Shown here one piece after another: positions 45,105-60,100 of a stretch of 64,000 bases of DNA. The DNA is from Hexactinellida sp. DTS-2022 (taxonomy: Eukaryota; Porifera; Hexactinellida): the NCBI GenBank assembly GCA_028753945.1, contig JAPNXP010000005.1, forward strand, positions 1,178,001-1,242,000, read 5' to 3'. Position numbers and translations under genes: made by a program. Under the pieces are notes generated by a model. The model made no database searches. It was not told the origin of the DNA and saw only the letters and a list, made by a program, of their open reading frames with translations. Position 1 is the stretch's first letter. The number at the start of each line of letters is the position of its first letter.

Positions 45105-48100
45105 ATGTCAGAATTCAATTCAGTCGGAAATGCAATGAACTTTGCGAAGCGTTTCAAGGCATTTGAGTGCGGCGTGTGTCACCAGCCGTACCAGGTGGAG
45201 GGAGACCTACAACCGCGGATATTGGACTGCGGCCATACTTTCTGCACGCGTTGTATGGGCGAGGTTTCGCAGGTTGGCAACATACAGTGCCCAGCTTGCA
45301 TGCGAAAAACTCAAGTTGACTTCGGCACTCAGTCTCTGCGCATAAACTACGCAATTCTGGAGATCCTAGAGAAACAGGACAGTTACACGCCCAAGCCGCG
45401 GGTCCCGCTGTGCGAGGCCTGCAGAATGGCGGAGGCGCAGGTGTACTGCGAGCAGTGCGGGCCCGAGGGATTCAGACTCTGTCTCCGCTGCTCTAACGTA
45501 GAGCACGACAGACCCTCTCCCATCGCTAGTGAGTTACACAGTATATTGGGCTGGGGTAGCTTGCAACTAAATCGCTAGTGAGTTTACACAGTCTATTGGG
45601 CTGGGTAGCTTATCTGAGTACTCGTGAAGCAGGGTTCATTCGTAATTTTGAAAGGAAACTTTTCTAGGCGCGCGAAAATTGAGAAATGCTCCCATAGACG
45701 TAATCTAAATTGAGTATTTAGGCGCGTGTGAGCGAGCTCAAACTTAATCAATGCGTGTAGATAATTTTTCCTGGATGAAAGCCTGTGTTGTAGTATTATA
45801 TAGCAGTGGTCCCAACCTGGGGTCCACAGACGGCAGTAGGTATACACAAGATCTCAAAATTTGTATTACGGTCAATGAGAGGGGGTCCACTGAATGTCTA
45901 AAATTTGCTATATCGCTGTTATAGAGCATACTGTACAAAGGCGAAAAGTATTTGAATACTTGTCTCATGACAGATGACAGGAACACATAAGCCAGTTCAA
46001 ATATATCGACATAACATACATTATGTGAAACAACAAGGTTTCCAAGTTTATATCGATAGTACGGTGGTGTTCGCTTAATAGCAAGTCACATTTTGCAGGG
46101 AATTTGCTTTCAATAGGCGAACTTGCTATGAGGAAGAAATTAACATTAAATGCTCGCTTGGGGACTGAAAATAACTTGCTAATAGAGCAATATTATTGCT
46201 ATTAGGCGAACACCACTGTATGATATTTTAGTAATTTCAGATTTAATACTATATCAATGTAGCAGACGAAAAACTGTTTCCAATAAGCAGACCTGACTGT
46301 ATTGTATCCTATAGAGCTCCATAACCCCACTGCGCTTGGGGTAACCACAGAGTACGAGGCTAGACCGGTGTGTGGCACGCACAACAACCCACTGGAGTTC
46401 TACTGTCTCTCAGATAAATCTCTCAAATGCACTCTATGCAAGCAGGAAGCAGCTATTGCGGAGGCAGATGTGGTGGCTATCCCAGAGGCAGTTTCTGCTC
46501 ACAAGGACAGACTCAGGTCCCAGCTGAGGCACCTGCAGGCATACCAGTTCACCATAAGGGGCGCTATGGAGCAGGTAACGCTATAGCCACAAATATACAG
46601 TATTATAACTATGTATAGAGATTTCACTGTATAATTAAAGGATAACTTTTTGGCAATTCACCTTTTAATTGGAACTAAAATATCTCTATTGAAATTCAAT
46701 TAAAATGGAGAAATGAAAAGTTTTTTGGTCACTCTACTATTTTGGTGATATCACTTCCAATATGTAATACGCGTATTATATTAGACCCGTATTTTGACGG
46801 TCTAATATAGCTCAAAATAAATTACCACTGGCACATACAGTAGGTGCTGGATATAAGAACATTCTACTGGAAAACTGTTGCCATATACCCCTATGCACTT
46901 TATCCCGGTTATAAGAAAATTATTCTGTATGCAGTTCCCGACGATGTTCGTATAACGGAATCTACTGTATACGTTTTAATTTGTATAAAAATTATAATAA
47001 AAGAGTTATTGGGACCAAGCAATTATACAAGAAATGAATTAATATGTGCTATTGCAGTTATTGGCTTTACACTACTTTACATGTACATGTATATATTCTT
47101 TCACTTATTAAACTTCATTATATGTTTACTTAGGTTAAGTGTATCCTGACTGAGCTGCGGCCGTCCTCGGACCGGGCCATGGACTGTATCCGCATTGAGT
47201 GCAGAGCCCTGGAAGCCTCGCTGCAGAAGCGACAGGCCGGCCTGCTTAGCATGGTGGAGACGGAGGAGAAGAACAGAACCGCCAGACTGCAGTACCAACA
47301 GGAACACCTGGCTGTAGCCGCTACAAGGATATCTAAGTAGGCAACTGATTGGGAGGAAAGGAATGCCATCGGGGTTGCCTTATAGAAATGATTTACTTAT
47401 ATATCGGAAACACCTTTTTTAATACACTTTTAAAGCACTATAAAGTCATTTTTTAATATCAGAAATTCACCTTTGCGAAGCCGGGTTTTAATTGAAAATG
47501 TTTTATGAAACCTTATGAAAATACGTTTATTAACAAGGGACTTTAAAACCCATCTTATTCAGTTCCTCTAATAACAAGTTTGCCTATTAGCATAACCACA
47601 ATAAGCACCTTGATCAATGTATCCCGATATACACTCAAGTCTGCTTATGGTGAACAATTTTCCGTCTGCTTAATATGAAATTTATTGTATTATGTCCAAC
47701 TTAACAACTTACATAGGGTTTGGATTAAGTTGAGTTCGCTTATATTAATTCTCTATATTATGAATACAATTTTTGATCCCTTTAATTTAATGTTCATAAT
47801 AAAAGAACCTGACTGTACTACATTATTATTAATCCCAATGACTTGTCATTACAAATTACCAGGTTGTTATACAGTACACTCAGTGTATTATAAAGTCATT
47901 TGTAAATACGCTCCTAATCCTGGTCTGATCCAATTTACACGCGCCTAAATCACAAATTAATGTTAAAGTAAAGAGAGGATTCCAAATCTTCGCGCTCTTA
48001 AATTAAAATTTTCCAAAAATCATGCTCCAAAAGGAGCGTCTCGCGATCCTGGATAATTCCTTGAGTACATTTATATACAGTACATTAATAGGTGTATTGA

Positions 48101-51100
48101 TTTTGCGAATGTCCTCCTACAGAAAGACACAAGTGAGTTTTTACGCAGCAGCGACTCTGTGATAACTAAGCTAGACGAGACTCTACGTGACGAGGATAAG
48201 GGCCTGCATAAGCCGCTAGCTAACACAGGCCTGCCTGTTTATCTCGACACCACATTCATACATCTGGTGGAGAACTTTGGTGTCGTGGGAGGGGGCCCGA
48301 TACCAAAGAACATTGAAGCAGTACATATCAAAGGTTAGACCTCTCACTATCTCTTCATTGGTATATTTAAAGAAGGGCTTACTTAGTGTATATCAGTGAT
48401 GTGCTCCGTTACTCAGCACATCACATCAACGGTAACGGTAACGGACATCCGTTACTTTCAATTAGTTACCGTTACCGTATCTTTAATCAGTTACTCTTAC
48501 CATTACATTACCGTAATGTCACTTACCGTTACTACGTTAAATTATTCCATTGCCGTTACTCCGTTACTTTTAGTCAGTTACCGTTACATTAAGGTAACGG
48601 AAGAAATATAGTAACGGTAACGGAAGGAGTAACCGAATATTTAGTAACGGAGCACATCACTGGTGTGTATAGAGTATTTGACGAATTAGGTGGTTTGGTG
48701 GCGTTAGCCCCCAAAAATCTTTCTTAAGCCACCAAATTTTGCCTTGGTGGCTTAACTAATCCACCAAAGATTGTGGATTATTTGACTCTGTGTAGATTAT
48801 GTTGCATTATTTTTATGAATATTAGTGTTGTTTACGGCATCAGAAGTTTGTTAAGCCATCAAAGATGGTAAACCGGCCGTTGTTTATTCTTTAGCCACCA
48901 GAAAAGTGAGGTGGTGGCTTAATTAGCCACCATCAAAATTTCATTTTGTCGCGCACTGGTATATACGTAGGTCTCAACACCTTTTCTAATGTAATTTCAG
49001 GCACTAACATTCAAATTAAATAGAAGTCAGCTGGAATTTATAAGTTAAATCAATATATTTATCTCAAGTTAAACAATAGAATTAGATTCAGTATGATTAT
49101 TACAAGTTGAAACAATGTAAATTGATTTAACAGTTTTACTGAATCTAAAGTGTTAGAAATACAGGAGATTGGCACCCCAATTATGGCGCAAACCTAGGCC
49201 AAATTGAACATTGGTGATTTGCCAAAAGGTGTAGAGTTTAATTATCTTTCCATATATGTAAATTTTATCAAGTTCACTAATAATTATTTCATCTTATGAG
49301 CAATAATTAGCCTAAATAGGTGTTAAGATTATTTGATCAAAAATCGTAACCCCAGGTGCAATTAGACGGTAACTCTTACATGCCAAGTTTCAGCCCTCAA
49401 TGTATAAAGGTATGCCCAGGGCACCGTCTACGGAGAAATAATATAAATAAAGGCAGTGAGATTAGTACTGGGCCATTATACTATTGTATAGTCGGCACAG
49501 TAATAATTTCATATTAGACGAAAATTGTTCATAATATGTAGACCTGATCCTGACTGTCAGTTACTTTTTTTTCACCCTAAAATGAGCCTCTTACTGCAAA
49601 TTCAGCTTCCATAAACAAGTACACATGATTATTTTCGTTACTGAACATCTAATAAATGAAATACTTGTACTTTTTTTATTGGCTCTAGCGTGCAACCTGC
49701 GTGCTGGTGCTATTTCTAGTGTATCGACTTATCTGATACCGTAAGAATTATCATTTTCCTTGACATTGATTAATTAATATATTTATACCACTTTGAGGCA
49801 CTTTTTATTAATCAAATTAGATATAACATCGATCAATGTATACGCTTCACCTGACTGTATATTCACTCCGGGTATAAATATTTAAATAGGATTTCGGGCC
49901 TTGCATTCCTTATACATATATGTATTCCTCGACTAAATATGAAATTTCAAATTATAATGGATTATTTATCAATTTCTTGGTCTACATTCATTGAACATAT
50001 ATGGCTAATTTTGAACAGATAGATTCAACGTATCTCAATACTAATGCTACCCTTTTAAACTCAGAAATGATTATATCTGAATTGACAAATCTACCGTCGA
50101 AAGTATTAATTGCGCTGACATATCCAAAGCGAAACTTTAAGTCTACTTTTGAACATCTGTCTCAGGCTTTGGATGAAATATTCTTAAACCTTGGTAACCC
50201 TTTCCTGAAGGCAGCATACAAAATAAGGGTGACGCCTTACCCTTTGAACGTTGCCGTGATGAAATCGGGAACAGCACAAGAAGAGGGCGGACATTTAAGC
50301 TGGATAGATGATGATGGTATTATTTTGATTAACAATGAGCACATATTCAAAATACTCTCAGAATTTCATTTGTACTGTCATGGCAGAGAACAACAAATTG
50401 TGCAATTAAATAGCGAAGCTGCGCAAAATGCCTTAGATTTGTAGGAAATAATGGATATACTAGATAATCCACCACCGCTAACTTTAGAATATCCACAAAC
50501 TGACTTAATTCAAAATACTATTACTTGCAACGATTCTCTTTCGAATGCCTCTACTGATTTATCAACATCAGTTATTCCATCGGTCACTCTGAGTAGTGAC
50601 AATTTTCCCAGGGACAATTGTGACTACAAATTGATAAAATCCTCTAAGGGACAATGATAAATTATGACACGAAGGATTCATCTACAATTTTCAGCGTGAA
50701 GATAGTGTAAAGAAGCAGTGGCGTTGTCAAGTAAAAACTGTAGGGGGCGTATACATACAAAATCAACAAATATCCTTAAAATGATTGGCGAGCACTGTCA
50801 TGGACCAGAGATCGGAGCTGAAGAAGTACTTGTATTCCGCGCAGGTATTAAGAGACGGGCTCAAGAATCTCACGATAATCCACATAGAATAGTTGCGAAA
50901 ATATCTGGTAGTTTGTCTGAGATTGCTAAAACCCTTTTACCACCTGAAAAAAGTCTGAAAAGAACCTGTCAAAGAGTAAGGCCAGCTCGAGCTAACCCTA
51001 CTTCCCTCTTGGATCTCGTAATTGACCAAAATATTAAAACCCTAAGGGGGAAAGAGTTTTGTATACGATTCTGGGCCAGGGTCAGATAGAATTATAATGT

Positions 51101-54100
51101 TTGTTACAGAAGAAAACAAAAATATACTAACTATATGTTCGATATGGATGGCAGATGGAACATTCAAGACTGTTCCTTCTTTATTTGCACAGCTTTACAC
51201 AATCCATGGGTGAGCTGGTGGAGTTTACCCTTTCCTGGATGGACATCTGCTTCCATGTATTTATGTTTTACTCCCAGGCATGAGTTCATTCTCTTATCGA
51301 AAGATGTGGAAGATTATAAAAGACTTATGTCCTAATTCTAATCCCCAATATTTGTTGGTAGATTTTGAGAAAGCTGCCTTAACTTCCGAGAGGTTTGGGC
51401 TTTAACAAATGTCAAGGGCTGTTTTTTCATTTATCTCAGGCTGTCTATAGAAAGATACAGGAAGTTGGGTTGCAAACTCGCTATCTAAATGATCTTGAAT
51501 TTTCGTTACTCCTCAGAATGCTACCTGCTCTAGCTTATTTACCACCTCAACATCATTACATGTTGTACACACTTTTGAAAGCTTAAAAGCTCAAGTTCCT
51601 CATGAAGCACTACCGCTATATAATTACTTTGAAAGTACTTATGTTGGGAGAAGAGATGAATTTGGATATCGAGATGTGGAACAACTTTCACTTAGTTCGA
51701 TATGGAATACCGAGGACAACGAATGCAGTCGAAGCTTGGCATCGCGCGTTTTCAGTCACCGTTGCATGTCACCATCCAACATTCTGGAAATTTTGTCATG
51801 CATTGACTATTGAATAATCTAGCGTCGAACTGAGACAAGCACAATACTATAAAGGAATTCGACCAACTAAATATAAAAAGTCACTGGAAAACGAATCAAC
51901 ATTGGTGACGATAGTAATGAATTACTTCACCAGACCAGTTATGGTTTTTCTTAAGAGCATTGCTTTTAGAATAACTTTTTAGATAAACATCTTATACCTC
52001 CATACGGTAATTAAATGGAATAGTTCCTATTAACAGTTAATTTAGATTCTTTTAAATTCAGCCTCTACTTCAACTCAACTCATCGATTGCCTTATATCTA
52101 TAATTATCATTCATAAATAAAGATAGATTCTCGTTTATTTGTGTGTTTGATCAGATTATTAAATTGAAATATTACGAATAAAGTTGATATTATAAATTAA
52201 TAAGAATGGGTCATTACTCATTATCCATCACTTAATGTGACCCATTTACAGTCTGTACACAAATGTCGCTGTACACAAAAATCTCTGTACACAAATGTCG
52301 TATTTCCCTAAATTACATTACAATGTGTTGGCTGATATACAAGTATTTCCTTAATTACTAATTTTATCTAAATTTGTATAAATACCAATTTAATGCGCAT
52401 TTATAACTGGCTAGGTTCGCTGTACATTCAGTGGGACCCGCCGGATATGAAGGTGCTGCAATACGAGATAGAGAGGGAACTGGTTAATGACGACAAACAT
52501 TATTTAAAGGAAGAAGACCCTCAGGTTACACTCTATGACGGATCTCTAGTCAGCGTTAGGATAATAGGACTAGCTCCTGGATGTACTTACAGGTATTAAC
52601 CAGCAAATTAACTACTGTTAAACATTATACAGTAGTGTTCGTATAATAGCAATTGCTCAAATAGCAAATATTGCTCTATTAGCAAGTTATTTTCGGTTAC
52701 CTATGGGTTTAATATTGTTCCTTTAAAGTTTTTTCTTTCCTAAGTCTAGTTAAAGTGATGTAGAAAAATGTCTATCAATTAATTGACCAATTCATCTTAT
52801 TACAGTACATAGGCGTAAAGTTTTGGAAAATATAATCAAAGATGGGGGGTGGGGGGGCACTGGGAGGTTTACTAAATATATCCAGATTTGTTTCTTCAGA
52901 AACAAAATCTGGATATATTGAGTAACAAACGTGATTCTCACCCTCTATCATCCCTTGGGCGATCAAAAGGACCACTTTCATATAAAAATTAAATCCACTG
53001 AAAGGTTTGGGGGACCGCACCCAGTGACCCCCAGCCCCCCAATCAGCAATACGGGGGTTGCCGGGGCCCCAAAACCCCTGCTCGGCGTCTATTATAGGAA
53101 GTATACAGTGCAGTGTGAAGCCATAACAAAGACGGTAAGTACCGTCATAGATAGAAAGTATCCCTGGTTAATTACGGTTATAGTAATAGAGGTAAGTAAT
53201 CCGTCATACAACAGTACAAAACTGGTCGGTCATTATTATGTTTGCATGTAGATTTTCGTTTTGAAACATATATTCTGGATTACACGATAGCACCTGACAA
53301 ACGTAAATATTATACGTAAATATTAGTTGCAGATCAATTAAAACAGTCATATATCTTAGTTCTATTCTCCTACTCCTTAACATGCCACTATGCCAATCCT
53401 GTTGCTAATGATAAAATGGTAAATACTAAATAGAGACACACCCACGGTAATTTGGTTTCTCAATCCTTTGAATTCAACCGTTTTCTCATGATTGGTTAGA
53501 ATTGTGATACACTATGATTACATTACAAGTATCCTATTGTTTATATCAGTTCGTTAAAGAAAGTTAAAACGATGTGAAACTTTCTATAAATAAGTTAATG
53601 ACCACACTATCGTGTGACCTTTTACACACAAATCACAGAATACAGTCGACTTTCGTAAATACAAACACGAATAAGGCCAAATATCGATTAAGGAGTACAA
53701 GGTTTAATTCTCTTAGCCTACACAATGACTCCAGTTAATACGAATTTTCAATAATACGAAAAATTTCGACGGTCACCTGGTGTTCGATGAACGAGAGTAC
53801 TGTAATTCGATACAAGGTATGTTATTGGGACTGATAACTCCTTTTGGAGTATGATTTTGGAAATTTTGAATTAGAAGCGCGGAAATTTGGAATCTTCTCC
53901 TATACCGTAACATTAATTTGTAATTTAGGCATATTAAAATTGGATCAGACCAGGATTAGGAGCGTATTTACAATTGGCTGCATAATACACTGATCCGTAC
54001 ACCAAGGGACCATCAAAATGTGTACTCATCCGAATTTCGTACTAACCAATATAATTGTATTGAAAAAGCTTTGAATGGCACTGAAATAGTATTTGTATTA

Positions 54101-57100
54101 ACCGGAATCTCGTATTAACTGTGTTCGTACTAATGAGGTTATATTGCAATCAGATGAATTGTTAAACCGGTATCATTTGTATTGAAAGGCTTTGAAGTGG
54201 ACTAATTTATTGTACGTATTAACCGTGTTCCACTAACGAGGTTCTACTGTGCTGTATATTATAGTGTGGCTTAATAGATTCCGTATCCGTTCTCAGAACG
54301 CGGCTGGCTGGGGAATGTGGTCGCATACCTTCTCTGCCACTTATTCGAACTTCCCTTTCGAGTTCACCTACTGCGGAGAGACGGTAGAGACGGTTATACC
54401 GAACGCGGGTTATTACCGGTTCGAGAGTTTCGGCGCTAAAGCGGATGACGGAGAGATGAGACTGGGAGGCGCGGGGGCAATTATGTGTGCTACGTTCCTT
54501 CTCAACGCTAGTGAGTTAAAGTTATGCTCGCTGTGTTAATGCTAGGGTGTTAGACGCTCTATGATCCAACCACGATCCTCAAAAAAATCGCGATTCGGAT
54601 CGTACGATATAAATGACAAATTTATAGCAGCAATTACAAATTTATAACAGCTAAATTGCAAAAGTAAAGGTATTTTTACTGATTGAAATAAAATACTAAC
54701 GATTCTGATCAGAGATGCAGCGGTCCGGAAATTTCATGGACCGGACCGTTATGATTTTTTCTGGACGGTCCAGACCGTTATATCCCTTATTTGGACCGTT
54801 ACAGACTGCATAGTAGAGTGGCTAATTATATCCACTTGTGTGTATAAGATACTTATTACTTATGTCAAAGTTATGTGCATGTAAACAATGGGGAAATGAC
54901 GGATTAGAGCCCGATCGTTTGTCCAATCTATGATGAGTCCAGAGTCCAGACCTATGAACGGTCCAGACCATTATATCGTTAATTTGGACCGGTCCAGACC
55001 GCACTTGAAATAAGCTGACAGGTCGGTCAGGTCCAGACCGCAGCATCTCTGATTCTGATAGATATAGTTGCTTAACTTTAGTTATTGATTTCATATCCAT
55101 CCAAATTTTGTAAATACTAAATAGGGTAGTCAAATCTTGGAAATATATTTTTGGAAAAAGAAAACCTGACTTTCAGGACACTGTTTATGTGAACATTTTA
55201 AGATACCCTTAACACAAACTGCTTATAACAACTTAACAACTTAATTCAATATTGGAACACACATCCACTTATGCTGGTCTAAATCTAATATTAGATTATT
55301 GACCTTTCCCTGCTGGAGACACTCCATACCGTAATTCTGACCTTTCTTATTTTAATTAAGAAGGTGTTTTCACACACGGGTATATTGCTATTGTTGTTAT
55401 TGTTGTTATTCAGACAAATATACAATCGAGTCCGCTTAATGAGGTCACCCAAGAAATTTAACGAAAATATTGCAAGTTTACGATATACGTAATATCGTGT
55501 TATGTTTTAAATTACACGAACTCTTTGGTCTCAGTCGCTTCGCGACGAATCTCTCAATCATTACGCGGTCACGCTTATTTAATTAATTAAATAATCAATA
55601 TTATATTTACACTAAAAATATGAAAAAATTGAATTCGTAATCAGCATACTGTTTACCATTTCTAACTTTTGGAAGCTAGTGTCAGTTTCATCTCTAAACC
55701 CGTTATTACTCAATTCCAATATTCCCCTAACCATTTACGAACGTAACAGTTTTTATGTAATCACGTGACATTAAACTTAATTAACAATACGTATTGCTAT
55801 TCTATGCATGGATTCAGTCGTGTCATTAATTAAGAGAAATTCACCAACTAGTATATCCTGATTATCTCATACGTTCGATATTAATTACGAACTTACAGTA
55901 AACTCCAGTTTACAACGAAGTCGGATATTACGAAATAACCGCTTATAACGAAATGTTTATTTTCCCCCAGAGCACTAAATGCATTAATTATTTTTCCGCT
56001 TATAACGAATATCCGGATAAAATGAAGGGATTTACAGGCCCCAAGCACTTCGTTATAACTATGTTTCACTGTAATTATCTCAAATACAGTATTATTTTAG
56101 ACTACAATAGAACCTGTTAATTAATAACGGCCACGCAAGGGACTGACAAAAATGGCCGTTATGCTCAGGTGACCGCTGTACATAGGCGCCAAATTTGGGG
56201 TTTGGGGGGGGGGGAGTCACTGGGAGCGACCTCCCGGACCTTTCGGTGGATTTATTTTTTGTATGAAAGTGATCCTTTTGATCGACCAAGGGATGATATA
56301 GGGTGAGAATCACGTTTGTTTACTCAATACAGTCAGGTTCTTTTATTATGAACATTCAAGGGACCAAAAATTGTGTTCATAATAGAGAGACTTCATAATA
56401 AGCGAACTCAACTTAAGGCTCGACCCACACCTTCACTAATATTGTCCCTATCAAATCCAAACATATATCAGTTTTAGCCCTATCTATACTGCTAATAAAT
56501 CCGCAATCAGAATTGAATTCGAATAATATTCACTCAAGTGATTGATTATAGTTCCATATTGCGTAATATTAAATTCCTATACCCGATGATTTTTTAACCA
56601 CCCAAATTTAAAAAAAATTATTGATGATTAAGAGTTGTTTAGCATTTTGATATAATCTATGTATACTAACAAAGAGCTGCTAGCACGGAGATGTGAAATA
56701 GTATTCACAATATTGTTCAGTAATGTTTCAAATTGAAAATAATCAAATTTCAATGATTATTCTGCATTTTTCTGATTCAAACACTTACAACAATTAATTT
56801 TATTTATTGTGAATAACGTAACTGCTAGCAGTCCTTGATCTATGTATGATTTATATGTCTGAAGTCTAAAATTACTAAATACATTTAAGAATTTTTCTAA
56901 AAACAGGTGGTGGCATGTGTAGGTTTGGAGTTTGGAGAAAAATAATTGATTATTTATATTATATTACAGTTTAACTATATATATACACTCCATTCAGTTG
57001 GAATCTTAAATAGTGGTTATATAACAATGTTAACTAAGTATTATGCAGTGGTTTAATCTTAAGTTATGTAGTATTTAGCAATAAAAATTAGATAATTCCG

Positions 57101-60100
57101 CTATAAAATGTGACGAAATCCCGACAAAATTTTGTATTACGTCAGTGGCGCAAAGTGGCGCAAGGTGGTATATTTCCTAAAGTATTTGGAATTTCGGGAT
57201 GAAAATTTCTGTGAATAAACTCCATCTATAGACCATGCGGAAAATGCAATCATATACAATTAATCAATGTTCTGGGCCTCCGTCCTGAAGGTGTGGGTCG
57301 AGCCTTAATACAAACCCTATGTAAGTTGTTAAATTGGGACCGTAGGGTTTGTTCATAATAAAAAATCTTCATAATAAGCATACGAAATCTTGTTCATAAT
57401 AAGCAGACCTGACTGTATATCCAGATTTTGTTTCTGAAAAAACAAATCTGGAAATATTTAGCAAACTTCCCAGTGGCCCCCCCCCCCCATCTTTGATTAT
57501 ATTTTTCCAAAACTTGACGCCGCTGTACACAGTTCATTATCATACGTGAAGTCTTGTGGGACCAGGATTTCATTCAGGCGCGTGATTTTAAAAGCAAACT
57601 TTTCTAGGCGCGCGAAAATCGAGAGATGCTCCCATAGACGTAATACAAATTGACTATTTTAGGCACGTGTGAGCGAGCTCAAACTAAACTAAGCGCACAG
57701 GAAAATTTGCCTGGATGAAAGCCTGTGTGGGACCTATTCTAAGCGGCCGTTATAGACAGGTTATATTGTATTATTGATTCCTTGTAGATGACTACTTGGA
57801 CATATTATGCGGCGGTATGTCTCAGAAGAGAGGGTGCTGTTCCGGAGGGGCGGGGGGCACATTTGTGTCCATAAACGGAAGAAGAAACCCTCTCATAATC
57901 GCCGGGGGAGGAGGGGGCACCCGCGGGTACGAAGAGGACGATCCGGACGGACAGCCCGGGAACCTAGAGGTGAGAACCGAACTTTGAAATTTTGAAACCT
58001 TGAAACAAATAGTCTTGCTTCGTTTTTTGATAGATTAATGGTCTATTTTAAGGTTAAACTTTTTACATATACCATATACGTATATGAAATTGAACAAACG
58101 ATCTACTATGCAGTCTTTGAACTCTCCTATAGAGAGTTCAAAGACTCTTTGAACAAACGAATTGAACAAACGATCCACTATGGACTATGCAGTCTGGAAC
58201 AGTCCAAATAAGGGATATAACGGTCTGGACCGTCCAGAAAAAAATCATGACGGCCCGGTCCGGTCCATGAAATTTAGGACCGCTGCATCTCTGATTAGAA
58301 CCCACCAAAATATTATTTTCTGGATTATAAAAAAAAATTCGGGACAATTTTGGCCCACGAAAACAACAAGCGCTGGGGCGCTTATTAGAAGCAATACGGT
58401 ATTCCACAGACGATAAAGTTGAGTGTAGCACTAAGTAAGTATAAGTAGTTAGTGTAGCACTAAGTAAAGTATAAGTAGTTGAGTATAGCACATAGTTCCG
58501 CAAACTAGGTTTTTCAGGCCGCATGCGGCCTGCAACAACCTTATGTGTGGCCTGATAGCCCAATGGAAATTTGTATCATTTGTGGCCTGAGAGAAAATTT
58601 CTATTTCATCTGGCCTGTACACATATACACACTGATTATTACCTTTTGACTAGAGTCCTTTATGCACTTTTTGCTTAGAAATTAGTATAGTTCTAGTATT
58701 ACAACAACGCAACATAATAGTTTTGTTATAAATTTCGAAAAATTTCTCGATATTGTTTGCGGCCTGATATAAATGAAAGTTTGCGGAACCCTGGTATAGC
58801 ACAAAGTAAGTATAAGTAGTTAGTGTAGCATACTGTAGGAGGAGGGCGGCGGCAGCATAGGGAAGGAGTGCGCTATGGGGGGAGCTGCTGGGGGCTGCGG
58901 GAAGGACGCTATTTTCAGGAACTCTTCGTTCGGCTACGGCGGAGCTGGGTACAACACTAACTCCACTACGAGCTTCTCTTTCGTATCGGGTAATGCATTG
59001 ACTATTGTTAAATGAAGTACTATTTATTAATTCAACCAGCTTACAGTAGACTCTCGTTAATTCGACACGGATTAGAGTACAAGTTTAAATTCCATAGCCT
59101 ATACAAATACATGCAAGTGACTCTGGCTAATACGAATTTTCGGATAATGCAAACTATTTTCGACGGTCCCCAGGTGTTCGTATTAACGAGAGTCTACTGT
59201 AATTTTATAGGATTTAATTTGTTTGCTTATTTTAAAGTTACTTAAATATTATTTAACATTTGGTCTCTCGGTTAACAAGAGCTACTTCCTTGATCAGTGT
59301 TTCTTAACAAAAGTAATACACATGAAGAATGCTTAAAAAATTAGAAAAATTGTACTTTATTTGACAGTAAAATTGATAGATAATCATAATTTATGAGTAA
59401 CTAAAGCTAGCTGTTACGTAATAGAACTAAATATATACCTGTAATTACCTGACTGTTTTAATCATGACATAATGATTATGAAATGGATTGCAAAGAATAC
59501 TTGAGTATAAATTCTAAAGTTAAACTGAGCTAACAGTCATTATATTTATTTACATTATATATAGTACGTACTTCGTAACGTTGACTTTTATTCATAAATA
59601 CCAAATTAAATAATGCAAAATATATTATAGCGTAAACTGTCATTATTTATATTTACTTCGTATTTTCATTTGACTGTTCCTTGCTATTATAAACTACCAA
59701 TTAAAATAACTGCAAATTCCTTTGAGCCCTATGGTCTCCAGGAGGCGAGTCGGGGGAGTGCGGCGGCTTCGGCGGGGGCGGTGCTATCGGCTCGTTCGGC
59801 GGGGGCGGCGGGGGCGGGTACTCGGGGGGCGGAGGCGGTAGGGGGGCGGGAGGGGGCGGCTGCTTCGTGAGAGAAGACGGAATGGAAGTTATAAAGAAGA
59901 TCGGACACAACGGACATGGTATGCTGAGAGTGTCGCGTGTGGAGATGCCAAAAGAAGCGGAATTGGTAAGCAAATCTATTTATTATTATTTCAAATTAAA
60001 TACAGTCAACTCTCGTTCTAACGAACTGCTTGGGACCTGTAAATTGCTTCGTTATATCCGGATATTCGTTATAAGCGGATATAATTAATGCATTTAAATC

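Noticed and set aside
52393..59965. An ALK/LTK receptor tyrosine kinase gene
   Set aside because: The FN3 begins upstream in the TRIM exon 4 and no transmembrane or kinase exon follows the glycine-rich part. A phase-compatible terminal exon at 61240-61416 ends the frame.
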